A stretch of 64,000 bases of DNA from an uncultured Pseudomonadales bacterium (GTDB lineage Bacteria > Pseudomonadota > Gammaproteobacteria > Pseudomonadales > Azotimanducaceae): the NCBI GenBank assembly GCA_958296405.1, contig OY282519.1, positions 1,224,132-1,288,131 on the forward strand. Direction: 5' to 3'. The notes beneath the pieces were generated by a model, which had not been told where the DNA came from, did not search any database, and saw only the letters and a program-made list of their open reading frames with translations. Made by a program: the position numbers and the translations under genes. Positions 1 to 10,277 of the stretch are shown in pieces. Position 1 is the stretch's first letter. Every line of letters begins with the position of its first letter.

Positions 1-997
1 CGAAGGTGGACATGAAAGCGCGCACTGCGGCGCCGTCGCCACCCAAGCGGTAGTGGACAAAGCGCTCGAAGTTGCTCGCCACCTGAATGTCCATGGATGG
101 GCTGATGGTGTGCTGCACCGTGCCGAGCCGATACTCGCCGGTATGGAAGAAGCGGGCGAGGATGTCGTTGTCGTTGGTGCCCAGCACCAACTTGTCGATG
201 GGGGCGCCCATGCGCCGCGCCAAGTAGCCAGCCAGGATGTTGCCGAAGTTGCCGGTCGGCACGCTGAACGACACGGGCGCATCGAAGCGCAACGCCGCGT
301 GGATGTAGTACACGGCCTGCGCGAGCACCCGCGCCCAATTCACCGAGTTGGCGGCGCCCAAGCAATGCCGTGCCTTGAAATCCAAGTCGTTGAAGATCGC
401 CTTCACGATGTGCTGGCAATCGTCGAAGCTGCCGTCGATGGCCAAGCAATGCACGTTGGCGTCGGCCACGGTGGTCATCTGCAACGCCTGCAGAGCGCTC
501 GTGCGGCCATCTGGGTACAGCACGAAGATGCCCATGTTGGAACGTCCCTTCACGCCGGCGATGGCCGCGCTGCCGGTGTCGCCGCTGGTGGCGCAGAGCA
601 CGTTGAGGCGCTCTCCGCGCGCCGCCGTCACATGCTCGAACAAGCGCCCAAGCAGCTGCAGCGCGATGTCCTTGAAGGCGAGCGTGGGGCCATGGAAAAG
701 CTCCAGCACATGCAGGGGCCCCACTTCGACGAGCGGCGTCACCTCTGGGTGGTCAAAGGTCGCGTAGGCCTCCGCGGCGATGCGCTCGAGGGTTTCCGGC
801 GGCATGTCGTCCGCGAACGTTTGCAGGACGGCAACGGCCAACTCCACGAACGACAGACCTCGCCACGCCGCCAAGCGGTCGCGGAAATCGGGCAGCGCTT
901 GCGGCACCAACAGGCCGCCGTCTGGGGCCAGCCCCGTGAGCACGGCATCTTGGAAGGGCATCGGCGGGGTGGCGCCGCGGGTGCTGACATAGCGCAT
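1..997 (-). CDS. thrC: Threonine synthase, 3' end cut by window edge
   Basis: PLP enzyme converting O-phosphohomoserine to threonine, the last step of threonine synthesis in the cytoplasm. About 332 codons are present. The N-terminus reads MRYVSTRGATPPMPFQDAVL, followed by the PLP-lysine region GPTLAFKDIALQ, the phosphate-binding CATSGDTGSAA and the later VPTGNFGNILAGY, all typical of the bacterial ThrC family. The remaining C-terminal part (roughly 100 residues in family members of about 430) lies beyond position 1. The ATG at 997 is chosen because a -10-like TACAAT lies at 1011-1006, only 8 nt upstream, so the mRNA may be leaderless. The gene is monocistronic as far as visible and points away from the nitrogen block. 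Confidence 0.94.
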   Translation of the reverse strand, partial: MRYVSTRGATPPMPFQDAVLTGLAPDGGLLVPQALPDFRDRLAAWRGLSFVELAVAVLQTFADDMPPETLERIAAEAYATFDHPEVTPLVEVGPLHVLELFHGPTLAFKDIALQLLGRLFEHVTAARGERLNVLCATSGDTGSAAIAGVKGRSNMGIFVLYPDGRTSALQALQMTTVADANVHCLAIDGSFDDCQHIVKAIFNDLDFKARHCLGAANSVNWARVLAQAVYYIHAALRFDAPVSFSVPTGNFGNILAGYLARRMGAPIDKLVLGTNDNDILARFFHTGEYRLGTVQHTISPSMDIQVASNFERFVHYRLGGDGAAVRAFMSTF

Positions 998-1145
998 GGC
1001 GGCGGATTGTAGCCAACGGGGCTGGCCGTGACGCGGGCAGGGCGAGTGGGGAAGGTTGGGCGGCGCGAGGCACATCACCGGACGCGCCGCCGGGGACTGG
1101 CGGGGCAGGGGGCACGAGGGCACCCCTTCCCCGCCGCAGGGGTGG

Positions 1146-2393
1146 CTAGCTCTGGGCGAACTCTGGGTACGCCTCGATGCCGGTTTCGGACAAATCGACG
1201 CCAGACGCCTCTTCTTCTTCAGAGACGCGGATGCCGACCGTCACCTTCAACGCGTACCAGATGATGAGGCTCGCAACGAACACCCAAGCGAAGATGCCCA
1301 CGATGCCGATCAATTGCCCAGCAAAGGTGGCGTCGCCGTTGTTCAACGGCACGGCGAGGATGCCCCAGATGCCGCACACGCCATGCACGCTGATGGCCCC
1401 CACGGGATCGTCGATGCGCCACTTGTCGAGCAGCACGATCGAGCCGACCACCAGCAAGCCGCCAACGGCGCCGATGATCATCGACCAGAACGCTGAGGCA
1501 GACAGCGGGTCTGCGGTGATGGCGACGAGGCCGGCGAGGGCGCCGTTCAGCGCCATCGTCAGGTCTGCCCTGCCGAACCAGAGGCGCGCCAGCACCAGCG
1601 CCGCCACCAGCCCGCCGCAAGCGGCGATGTTGGTGTTGACGAACACCTGCGCCACCGCGTTGGCTTTATCCACGTTGGAGAGCTTGAGCTCGGAACCGCC
1701 GTTGAAGCCGAACCAGCCGAACCAGAGCACGAACATGCCAAGGGTGGCCAGCGGCATGTTGCAGCCGGGAATGGCGTTCACTTGGCCGTCCGCGCGGTAC
1801 TTGCCGGCCCTCGGCCCAAGGAGCAAGACGCCGGCCAACGCGGCCGCGGCGCCACACATGTGGACGATGCCAGAGCCGGCGAAGTCTGAGTATCCGGCTT
1901 CGTCGAGCCACCCTTCACCCCATGTCCACATGCCTTGCACTGGGTAGATGAAGCCGGTCATCACCACCGCGAAGCCGAGGAACGCCCACAGCTTCATGCG
2001 CTCTGCCACCGCGCCGGAGACGATGGACATGGCGGTGGCCACGAACACCACTTGGAAAAAGTAGTCCGAGCGCTCGGAGTGGTCGGTGGCGACGCCGCCA
2101 GCGGTGCCGGCGACGATTTCGTCGGCGGTGTTTTCCACGCCGATCAGCGCGCCGAAGCTCGGCATCACGCTGCCGGTGTCGATATACATGATGTTGTAGC
2201 CGACGAGCAGGTACATGATGCACGCGATGGCGTACAGCGCCACGTTCTTGGTAAGGATTTCGGTAGTGTTCTTGGCGCGCACCATGCCAGCTTCCAGCAT
2301 CGAGAAGCCACAAGCCATGAACATCACCAAGACACCCATCACGAGGAAGTAGAAGGTGTCGAGGGCATAGTTGGTTTGAATGAGGGCTTCCAT
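1146..2393 (-). CDS. amtB: Ammonium transporter AmtB
   Basis: Inner-membrane ammonium channel of the Amt/Rh family, 415 aa, the usual length. About eleven hydrophobic segments are visible. The two pore histidines lie in GIVHMCGAAAALAG and in ISVHGVCGIWGILAV. There is no obvious cleavable signal peptide, because the first membrane segment starts directly at MEALIQTNYALDTFYFLVMG. It lies 30 bp downstream of a PII gene on the same strand, the conserved glnK-amtB pairing in which GlnK plugs the channel when nitrogen is plentiful. It is probably co-transcribed with the PII and porin genes from the sigma-54 promoter at 3551-3566. Confidence 0.97.
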   Translation of the reverse strand: MEALIQTNYALDTFYFLVMGVLVMFMACGFSMLEAGMVRAKNTTEILTKNVALYAIACIMYLLVGYNIMYIDTGSVMPSFGALIGVENTADEIVAGTAGGVATDHSERSDYFFQVVFVATAMSIVSGAVAERMKLWAFLGFAVVMTGFIYPVQGMWTWGEGWLDEAGYSDFAGSGIVHMCGAAAALAGVLLLGPRAGKYRADGQVNAIPGCNMPLATLGMFVLWFGWFGFNGGSELKLSNVDKANAVAQVFVNTNIAACGGLVAALVLARLWFGRADLTMALNGALAGLVAITADPLSASAFWSMIIGAVGGLLVVGSIVLLDKWRIDDPVGAISVHGVCGIWGILAVPLNNGDATFAGQLIGIVGIFAWVFVASLIIWYALKVTVGIRVSEEEEASGVDLSETGIEAYPEFAQS

Positions 2394-2423
2394 TTTCAGT
2401 CTCCCGTTATGCGGCCGTTGCGT

Positions 2424-2789
<366 letters not shown>

Positions 2790-3464
2790 TTACAGACTCT
2801 TCGACAGGGACACGACCAATCGCGCGTCGCAGTCCGCGTCGCAGACGTCTTCGTCCAAGTCGGTGCCCACGATGGCGAAGCCCAGGTCGATGCCGGCCAC
2901 CGGCACCGTCAGTGTGGCGCCGTAATCGATGTAGCTGTCGTCGTCCCCGGCGATGCCGTCAGCGTTGTTGAAGCCGATGTGCAAATCCAGGGAGGCGTTC
3001 TCGCCAATTGCGAAGCTGTAGTCCGCGTACGGGTAGTAGAAGGTCTCGCCACCGTCGCCCAAGTATTCGGGGGAGTAGTTCATGCCGAAGGTGAAGTCGC
3101 CGACGCCGACGGACACCGCGGCTTCCATGTAGTCGAGGGCGTCGCCCTCGCTGATGTACTCGAACTGGATGATGCTCACGTCGTACGAGACGCCGCTGTC
3201 CCCGAACTCGCCGCCGTAGCCGGCGTACAGGTCCAATTCCGTGTTGGCGTCGTCTCCGAACTTGACGTTCGACATCCATGTGCCAACGTAGAAGCCAGAG
3301 TCTGAAGCGATGTCGAAGCCGCCTTGGATGGCGGGGTCGCGCGTTGTTTGCGACCAGCCGCGGAACGAGTAATCCGAGGCGATGGTGACGTTGCCGGAAA
3401 CTTCAGCGCCGGCGGCGCCGAAGGCCGCACAGGCAAGCACGCCTGCCAGCAGTGTCTTTTTCAT
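2790..3464 (-). CDS. TorF-type outer-membrane porin-like protein
   Basis: 224 aa. The start at 3464 gives a classical signal peptide (MKKTLLAGVLACAAFGAAGA, cleaved after AGA) and has AGGAG upstream. An in-frame start 14 codons earlier is unlikely. The mature part is a string of alternating aromatic/polar beta-strand segments (for example VTIASDYSFRGWSQT and FTFGMNYSPEYLGDGG), ending in a short hydrophobic strand, as in the proteobacterial family annotated TorF putative porin. Members of this family commonly sit beside glnK-amtB. Here it heads that operon behind a sigma-54 promoter, which suggests a nitrogen-limitation outer-membrane protein. The substrate is unknown. Confidence 0.85.
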   Translation of the reverse strand: MKKTLLAGVLACAAFGAAGAEVSGNVTIASDYSFRGWSQTTRDPAIQGGFDIASDSGFYVGTWMSNVKFGDDANTELDLYAGYGGEFGDSGVSYDVSIIQFEYISEGDALDYMEAAVSVGVGDFTFGMNYSPEYLGDGGETFYYPYADYSFAIGENASLDLHIGFNNADGIAGDDDSYIDYGATLTVPVAGIDLGFAIVGTDLDEDVCDADCDARLVVSLSKSL

Positions 3465-3550
3465 GTGGTTCTCTCCTAGTCGATGTTGAGCCATGTCGGC
3501 GCCCACCTAAGCTGCGATGCTTGGTGCGCAGATCACGCCTTAGGAGAACA

Positions 3551-3566
3551 AGCACTTTCCGTGCCA
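3551..3566 (-). promoter_or_regulatory. Sigma-54 promoter of porin-glnK-amtB operon
   Basis: The minus strand reads TGGCACGGAAAGTGCT. This matches the -24/-12 consensus TGGCACG-N4-TTGCW at all -24 positions and keeps the invariant GC of the -12 box, with one mismatch. It lies about 87 bp ahead of the porin start. Nitrogen-limited, RpoN/NtrC-dependent expression is the expected behaviour for glnK-amtB. Confidence 0.7.
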
Positions 3567-3677
3567 AGTGCTGTGAAGCGAGACGCCAAGTGGCCTTGGC
3601 CGCCCGTCTAGTAGGGAGGCATTGCGCCGCATCCCGCGTTCGCGTGGCGGCTCGGCAGGCTGGAACCCACATTGGGC

Positions 3678-3692
3678 GCACCACATCGGTGC
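3678..3692. promoter_or_regulatory. Probable NtrC binding site
   Basis: GCACCACATCGGTGC is a perfect GCAC-N7-GTGC inverted repeat of the NtrC type. Its centre is about 125 bp upstream of the sigma-54 promoter, a usual enhancer distance. Only one clear copy was found. Confidence 0.55.
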
Positions 3693-4121
3693 ATAACTGG
3701 TTCGGAAGCAGGGCCGAGGGGCTTGGGCGTTGCCTCGCGGCGGCGTGTCGGCGTCGCTGTCCCGCTGGCGCCACCGCGCTATGGTCGCCCTGTCCGCGAA
3801 GCCACGCCAGCCGCCGTAGGCCGAGATGTCCCAAGCGCCTCCACAGTGCATCCGGGACGCCGACGAAACCGGCAACCCATGCGCTGGGCCGTTGGGCGGC
3901 GCGCGCACCAAGTTAGTTCAACCCGACGGGGATGGCGCCAGCCTTGCGCCGGATTGGGCAACTTTGCGGCGACGCGGTTGTGCCGCCCGTCTAAAGCGCT
4001 GCCGCGCGCCTGCTCTGGGTGCGCCGCGCCGCTGCGTTTGGTCGTTTGTGCGCCAAGGCTGGGCAAGCCGGGATGCCACGTCGCCTAGGGCGGCGCCATC
4101 TCGGCGCTGTCGGTGGGGTCG
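3693..4121. other. Gene-free stretch between the two PII units
   Basis: No reading frame here has a plausible start, composition or family resemblance. The open frames on both strands are Arg/Ala/Pro-rich by-products of high GC. Together with 3465-3692 it forms a 657-bp intergenic region whose only recognisable content is the sigma-54 promoter and the NtrC-type site. Confidence 0.5.
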
Positions 4122-6221
<2,100 letters not shown>

Positions 6222-6344
6222 GGGCGGTGGCTGCCGAGAGGCCCCGTGCTTAGGTGATCGCGTCCAAGCATGGCCAACCTCTCCACGCCGAACACCGTCG
6301 GCCTGCGCCGTTGCGCAGTTTTGGCTAGGCGGCGCTGAATGGCG

Positions 6345-6770
6345 TCAGCCGCCGGTCAGATACTGAATCGCCGCGACCATTTCCGCTTCCGTGCAGGCCA
6401 TGCAGGTGCCCATCGGCGGCATCGTGCCGAGGCCGGTTTGGCTCGTCCTCACCAGTTCGTCGATGCCCTTGGCCAAGCGCGGCGCCCACTGCGTGGCGTC
6501 TTGGAACAGGGGGGCGTCGCCGACGCCAGTCGCGTGGCAGGCGAAACAGAATTGGTCGTACACCTCACGGCCTGTCTTCGGCTCGGCCACGGCGGCCGTG
6601 GCTGGCGCGGGGGCAGGCGCGGCGGCGCCGCACGCTTCATCCCCAACCAAGCAGGATGCGCCGAAGGGTGCGAGACGGGCGCGAATCTCGTCATCCGTGC
6701 CGGCAGGCACAGGCGCCGCGGCCATCGCGTTCGCCAACAGGACGCAAGCCAACCCATAAAGCGCTCTCAC
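6345..6770 (-). CDS. Cytochrome c5-type monoheme cytochrome
   Basis: 141 aa, periplasmic electron carrier. GTG at 6770 gives a signal peptide (VRALYGLACVLLANAMAAAP) and has GAGGTG upstream. The longer frame to 6830 would run into tRNA-Phe. The heme site is CFACH. The distal methionine lies in GLGTMPPMGTCMACTEAEM, the two-cysteine C-terminal signature of c5 cytochromes. An Ala/Pro linker separates a short N-terminal region from the heme domain. It lies directly downstream of tRNA-Phe on the same strand. Confidence 0.9.
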   Translation of the reverse strand: MRALYGLACVLLANAMAAAPVPAGTDDEIRARLAPFGASCLVGDEACGAAAPAPAPATAAVAEPKTGREVYDQFCFACHATGVGDAPLFQDATQWAPRLAKGIDELVRTSQTGLGTMPPMGTCMACTEAEMVAAIQYLTGG

Positions 6771-6797
6771 CGCGCACCTCCGTTCGCGTTTCGATCT

Positions 6798-6873
6798 TGG
6801 TGGCCAGGGGTGGAATTGAACCACCGACACGAGGATTTTCAGTCCACTGCTCTACCGACTGAGCTACCTGGCC
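6798..6873 (-). tRNA. tRNA-Phe (anticodon GAA), CCA encoded
   Basis: The acceptor stem GGCCAGG pairs with CCTGGCC and is followed by discriminator A and CCA. The D-arm reads GCTCAGTCGGTAGAGC, the anticodon loop CTGAAAATC, and the T-arm GGTTCAATTCC. The gene is intact although it is the prophage attachment site. Its first 27 nt lie inside the 70-bp att repeat and the remainder lies on the host side. Confidence 0.97.
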
Positions 6874-6916
6874 GGCAAGCCGCGCATTAAAGCCGCTGGC
6901 GGGCGGGCGGTCAATC
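6847..6916. repeat. attL: 70-bp direct repeat, left copy
   Basis: It is identical base for base to 40909-40978. It contains the first 27 nt of tRNA-Phe (acceptor 5' strand through the D-arm) and 43 nt upstream including the tRNA promoter. The sequences diverge immediately outside both ends. Confidence 0.96.
6886..6914 (-). promoter_or_regulatory. tRNA-Phe promoter inside the att repeat
   Basis: On the minus strand TTGACC (6914-6909) and TTTAAT (6891-6886) are separated by exactly 17 bp and stand 12 nt before the tRNA 5' end. The whole promoter lies inside the att core, so it is also present at attR (40948-40976). Confidence 0.75.
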
Positions 6917-7090
6917 CGAAGGGCGCGGGAGCGCCTGCGGGCGCAGGAGGAGGCGGGCGGCCGGCGCGCGTTGACGCGGCGAATGCCGCGTGTGGCTGCC
7001 ACTCGGTTCGCAACCGGCCGGCAATTGGCCGTCAATTGACCGGGAATTGGCCGCCGGTCAGCGCGCGGCCGGCGTCCGCGCGCCGGCGGC

Positions 7091-8131
7091 TCAGTCGAAC
7101 AGGCGGCCTTGGGCGGGCTTGGCGGCTGCGGCCTCGACGCGGCGGGGGCCGCGCATGTACACCCTGGCGGTGACGGCGCTGGTGACGTGGCCGAGGCGCG
7201 CCTGGGCGAGGGCGAGGTCGCCGGAGTCCGTCGCCACCTTCGCCCGCAGGTCGTGCTCCACGAAGTGCGCGGCCGCCCGCGCCGCGGCGTCGTTGCCGGC
7301 GGCGGCGTCCAGGTGGCGGCGCATGGCGGCGGCCCAGCGGCGGCGCAGCGCCACCCCGGTGCAGCGCCGCCCCTGGGAGCGCTGCGCGGTGAACAGCGGC
7401 CCGGCGGGGCCGGAGCGCCACGCGGCGCGGGCGTCCTCGACGGCGGCGGCGAGGCCGGCGCCGCGGTAGATGGTCTCGCGGCCGCCCTTGGCGGCGGCGG
7501 CGCGCAGCTCGCCGCCGCGCCAGTCCTCCCAGTCCAGCGCGAGCAGCTGCCCTTGGCGCAGCCCGGTGCAGAGCTTGAGCGCCACGTAGCTGCGCAGCCG
7601 CGGGCAGCATTGCGCGAGGAACGCCTCCAGCTCGGCGTCGCCGACGTAGCGCTGGCGCGGCGCCTCCGGGTTCTTGGCGAGCTCGCGCAGCGGGTTCGCG
7701 GCGACGAGGCCGGCGGCGACGGCGCGGCGGAAGATCAGCCCCAGGCAGCTCATGTCGCGGTTGGCGCGCACCGGCGCGGCGGCGGCGCGGAGGTAGTGCT
7801 CGCCCCACGCCGCCTGCCAGTCGCGCGGGCGCACCGCCCCGAACACGCTGCGCAGGCGCTCGAAGTTGCGCGAGTACTCGTAGCGCGTGCGCGGCGCCAG
7901 CGCGGCGAACCCGGCGCTGGCGAGGTAGGCGTCCATGAGCTCGCCCAAGGTGCTGCCGCCGGGCGCCGGCGCGCTCGGCGACGGCAGCCCGACGGCGCCG
8001 AAGTCCGGCTCGCGGGGCGGCGCCGGCAGGGGCGCCGGGCGCTCCCAAAGGCGTGCCACTGTTGATCCGACAGCGCTACCTGGGCCGCCCAGCCCGCGCC
8101 GCAGGCGCGCCGCCGACGCCCGCCTGGCCAT
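7091..8131 (-). CDS. Tyrosine recombinase / phage integrase
   Basis: 346 aa. The SAM-like core-binding domain covers LGELMDAYLAS to about residue 150. The catalytic domain has Arg in LCTGLRQGQLLALDW, the HxxR-type box in VEHDLRAKVATDSG, GH in ARLGHVTSAVTARVY and the nucleophilic tyrosine in the same segment. The ATG at 8131 overlaps the upstream stop as TGATG, and an N-terminal extension to 8731 is shadow. It is the last gene of the leftward repressor operon and points at attL. It should recombine the 70-bp att cores. No excisionase was recognised. Confidence 0.95.
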   Translation of the reverse strand: MARRASAARLRRGLGGPGSAVGSTVARLWERPAPLPAPPREPDFGAVGLPSPSAPAPGGSTLGELMDAYLASAGFAALAPRTRYEYSRNFERLRSVFGAVRPRDWQAAWGEHYLRAAAAPVRANRDMSCLGLIFRRAVAAGLVAANPLRELAKNPEAPRQRYVGDAELEAFLAQCCPRLRSYVALKLCTGLRQGQLLALDWEDWRGGELRAAAAKGGRETIYRGAGLAAAVEDARAAWRSGPAGPLFTAQRSQGRRCTGVALRRRWAAAMRRHLDAAAGNDAAARAAAHFVEHDLRAKVATDSGDLALAQARLGHVTSAVTARVYMRGPRRVEAAAAKPAQGRLFD

Positions 8132-8493
8132 CAGCCCGGCGGCGGCGGCAGCCGCTGCTCGGAGACGATCTCCGCGACGCTGCGCCCGTCCGCGGCGAGC
8201 GTCCACGGCAGGAACGCCTCCTGCGCCGTGAACACCCCGCACTCCACCGCGACGAGCTGGCCCTTGAGCCAGTCGCGCAGGACGCTCCACACCGCGCGCC
8301 GCCCCTGCTCCACCGCCCGCCGCTCCCACTCCGCGCGGTTCACGCGGCGCCTGGGCGTCCACGGGTTCTGGCCAAGGAGATGGCCCGCTTCCCGCGCCCG
8401 CGTATCGCCCGCAAGGCCGCCTGCCATCGCCCGCGCCACACCCGACGGCGACGCCACGCACCGCCCCAATTCGGGCGCACCCAGTGCTCCCAT
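8131..8493 (-). CDS. Small phage protein with NPWTP motif, unknown function
   Basis: About 120 aa from the ATG at 8493. The C-terminal 70 residues (NRAEWERRAVEQGRRAVW, then LKGQLVAVECGVFTAQEAFL) resemble a widespread family of unnamed proteobacterial phage proteins, in my recollection of that family. The start is uncertain. GTG at 8343 overlaps the stop of the preceding frame as GTGA and would give 70 aa, but the conserved-looking NPWTPRR just upstream argues for the longer form, which would overlap the preceding gene's C-terminus by about 150 nt. It is coupled to the integrase by TGATG. Confidence 0.5.
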   Translation of the reverse strand: MGALGAPELGRCVASPSGVARAMAGGLAGDTRAREAGHLLGQNPWTPRRRVNRAEWERRAVEQGRRAVWSVLRDWLKGQLVAVECGVFTAQEAFLPWTLAADGRSVAEIVSEQRLPPPPG

Positions 8494-8738
8494 TTGGTTC
8501 GAAGGCGAGACGGACAGCACTTGCCGCACCGCAGCCCGGCCCACCGCAGCCCGCAATCGCAGCCCGTCCCCACGCAACGCAGGCAATGATGGTAGGCGTA
8601 GGCCGCAGCCGCATGGGCCGCGTAGCTCTCCCGTCCAGCACACGCCACGCAGCCAATAGGGATGCGCCGCCGCCAAGCAATGCCCCGCGCCACCCAATGG
8701 CGCCAACCCTGCCATCGCCGCCGCTTGTCAACTTTCAT
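8340..8738 (-). CDS. Cys-rich putative zinc-binding small protein (copy 1)
   Basis: 132 aa if read to 8340. The first 70 residues (MKVDKRRRWQGW, a CVAC pair, then HHCLRCVGTGCDCGLR) are clearly paralogous to the 73-aa protein at 10274-10495. The cysteine spacing CLRC...CDCG suggests a zinc-binding ribbon. After residue 70 the paralogy stops. The remaining 60 residues are Trp/Arg-rich and overlap another plausible gene, so the real C-terminus may be shorter or altered. The ATG overlaps the upstream stop as ATGA and has GGGGA upstream, a leader also conserved in copy 2. Confidence 0.55.
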   Translation of the reverse strand: MKVDKRRRWQGWRHWVARGIAWRRRIPIGCVACAGRESYAAHAAAAYAYHHCLRCVGTGCDCGLRWAGLRCGKCCPSRLRTKWEHWVRPNWGGAWRRRRVWRGRWQAALRAIRGRGKRAISLARTRGRPGAA

Positions 8739-9016
8739 ATGTAATTCCCCTCCCCTTTGCCCGGCGGCTCCGCCAAGGCGATGGCGGATTCCATGTCGCC
8801 GCCGCGCAGCGCCGCCGCCAGCGCCGCGGCGCCGTCCACGCCCCCGCCGGCGAGCCAGTCCATGTCGATGGCGAGGACTTCCGCGGTGGCCTCCGGGTGG
8901 CCGGACCCGCGCACGGCCAGCAGCAGCGCCGCGCCGGTGACGGCGCGGCCGCCGAACAGGTCGACGATCGCCATGCGCCGGTCGCGCGCCGCGAGCAGCT
9001 GCGCCGCCTTGCTCAC
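8735..9016 (-). CDS. Small phage protein, paralogue of 9853-10053
   Basis: 93 aa from a GTG start. The core ALLLAVRGSGHPEATAEVLA, then DWLAGGGVDGAAALAAALRGGD, matches almost residue for residue the 66-aa protein at 9853-10053, so the two are recent paralogues. It is helical and lacks cysteines. It is linked by 4-nt overlaps on both sides. Function unknown. Confidence 0.65.
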   Translation of the reverse strand: MSKAAQLLAARDRRMAIVDLFGGRAVTGAALLLAVRGSGHPEATAEVLAIDMDWLAGGGVDGAAALAAALRGGDMESAIALAEPPGKGEGNYI

Positions 9017-9102
9017 CGCGCCTCCCGCGCCGCGCCCGGCGGAATGGCGGGGCAGGCGGGCGGGGAACTGGGGCAGCCGCCGGACCGCCGCGCCGCCGTC
9101 AC
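9013..9102 (-). CDS. Possible 29-aa peptide in overlap chain
   Basis: A GTG start overlaps the upstream stop as GTGA, and the stop overlaps the next GTG in the same way, so it exactly fills the chain of coupled genes. The peptide is short and Pro/Arg/Ala-rich, which could be chance in this GC content. Confidence 0.25.
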   Translation of the reverse strand: MTAARRSGGCPSSPPACPAIPPGAAREAR

Positions 9103-9464
9103 GCCCAGCCCTCCCGCGCGCCGCCGTCCGGGATGATGCGCGTTGGCGTGGCAGCCGCGCCCCTGCGTGCTTGCGCCGGCGGCCTCGTGCCGTTGCGTCC
9201 GTTGCCAGGCTTCAACAGGGCCTCGTCGGCGCCAAGTCCCTCGCGGCAGCCGGTCCGCCGCGCCCATGCGCCGTCCACTCGCCGGAACAGATGCGGATTC
9301 ACGCTGGATCCAAGCATCAGGAACGCCGGCCCTTGGGCCACGCGCGCCATCGCCGAGTGGCGCCAGACCCACGCCACCGAATCCGCGCGCCGCAACGCCG
9401 CCGGCGCCGGCCATGCCGGGCGCGCTTCGAGGGGCGGTGCCTCCGGCGGCCGCGGCCGGCTCAC
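9099..9464 (-). CDS. Hypothetical phage protein, 121 aa
   Basis: It starts at a GTG overlapping the upstream stop as GTGA. The central part (SVAWVWRHSAMARVAQG, then VNPHLFRRVDGAWARR) has less biased composition than the competing frames, supporting it as coding. No family recognised. Confidence 0.45.
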   Translation of the reverse strand: MSRPRPPEAPPLEARPAWPAPAALRRADSVAWVWRHSAMARVAQGPAFLMLGSSVNPHLFRRVDGAWARRTGCREGLGADEALLKPGNGRNGTRPPAQARRGAAATPTRIIPDGGAREGWA

Positions 9465-9856
9465 CCCGCCTCCCCCCGCGCTTCGCCGGCGGCGTCCGCC
9501 AAGGCCGCGCAGGCGTCGCGCAGCCACGCCAGGTCCTCGCGCAGCCGCGGCAGGCTGGCCGCGCAGCCGCGCCGCCGCAGCGCGTCCAGCAGCGCGCCGG
9601 CGTCCGCGGCGCCGTCGTCGCCGAGGCTCGGCGCCTCGGCCAGCGCCGCGGCGATGGCCATCCACCGCCCCGCGGCCTCCCGCCGGCGCCGCGCCGCCGC
9701 CATCGTGGCCGCGGGCGGAGAGCCGGGCCAGATGTCCGCGGCGACCTGCAGGCACCGGCGGCACTGGACGCCCTGCCAATGGACGCCTCGGCAGAACGCG
9801 CAGGGCGCGAAGCCCCACCGCCGCCACGCCATGCGCAGCCGCGCGGCCGCGCTCAC
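9461..9856 (-). CDS. Putative zinc-finger phage protein, 131 aa
   Basis: The GTG start overlaps the upstream stop as GTGA. Near the N-terminus CAFCRGVHWQGVQCRRC gives two CxxC pairs, a likely zinc ribbon, followed by an Ala-rich helical region. It belongs to the leftward repressor operon. Role unknown. Several neighbours also carry CxxC pairs. Confidence 0.62.
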   Translation of the reverse strand: MSAAARLRMAWRRWGFAPCAFCRGVHWQGVQCRRCLQVAADIWPGSPPAATMAAARRRREAAGRWMAIAAALAEAPSLGDDGAADAGALLDALRRRGCAASLPRLREDLAWLRDACAALADAAGEARGEAG

Positions 9857-10053
9857 GCGGGCCCCCCCGCGCCTCGCGGCGCCGCCGAGGCGATGGCGGA
9901 TTCCACGTCGCCGCCGCGCAGCGCCGCCGCCATCGCCGCGGCGCCGTCCACGCCCGCGCCGGCGAGCCAATCCATGTCGGCGGCGAGGGTGTCCGCGGTG
10001 GCCTCCGGGTGGCCGGACTCGCGCACCGCGAGCAGCAGCGCCGCGCCGGTCAC
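9853..10053 (-). CDS. Small phage protein, paralogue of 8735-9016
   Basis: 66 aa from a GTG overlapping the upstream stop as GTGA. The sequence ALLLAVRESGHPEATADTLA, then DWLAGAGVDGAAAMAAALRGGD, is nearly the same as in the 93-aa protein at 8735-9016. Function unknown. Confidence 0.6.
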   Translation of the reverse strand: MTGAALLLAVRESGHPEATADTLAADMDWLAGAGVDGAAAMAAALRGGDVESAIASAAPRGAGGPA

Positions 10054-10277
10054 GCCGGCCCCCGGGGCTTGGGCGGCCGCCACAGCCAGAGCGTCGCCGG
10101 CGCGGCCTCGCCGCCGTCCAGCGCGCGCCGCAGGTCGTCGGACCGCACGTCCACGCCCAAGGCGCCGCGGCCGCCGTCCGCCTCCATGACGAGGCGCGTC
10201 CATCCGGGCCCGATGCGCTCCACGCGCAGCGCGCCGTTCGTTCGGACGCCCCGGAGCCCGAGCCCCCCGCCAATCAT
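10050..10277 (-). CDS. Hypothetical phage protein, 75 aa
   Basis: The ATG overlaps the upstream stop as ATGA, and the stop overlaps the next GTG. The sequence has alternating hydrophobic residues (LRVERIGPGWTRLVMEADGG, then LGVDVRSDDLRRAL) suggesting a small beta-rich fold. No family recognised. Confidence 0.58.
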   Translation of the reverse strand: MIGGGLGLRGVRTNGALRVERIGPGWTRLVMEADGGRGALGVDVRSDDLRRALDGGEAAPATLWLWRPPKPRGPA

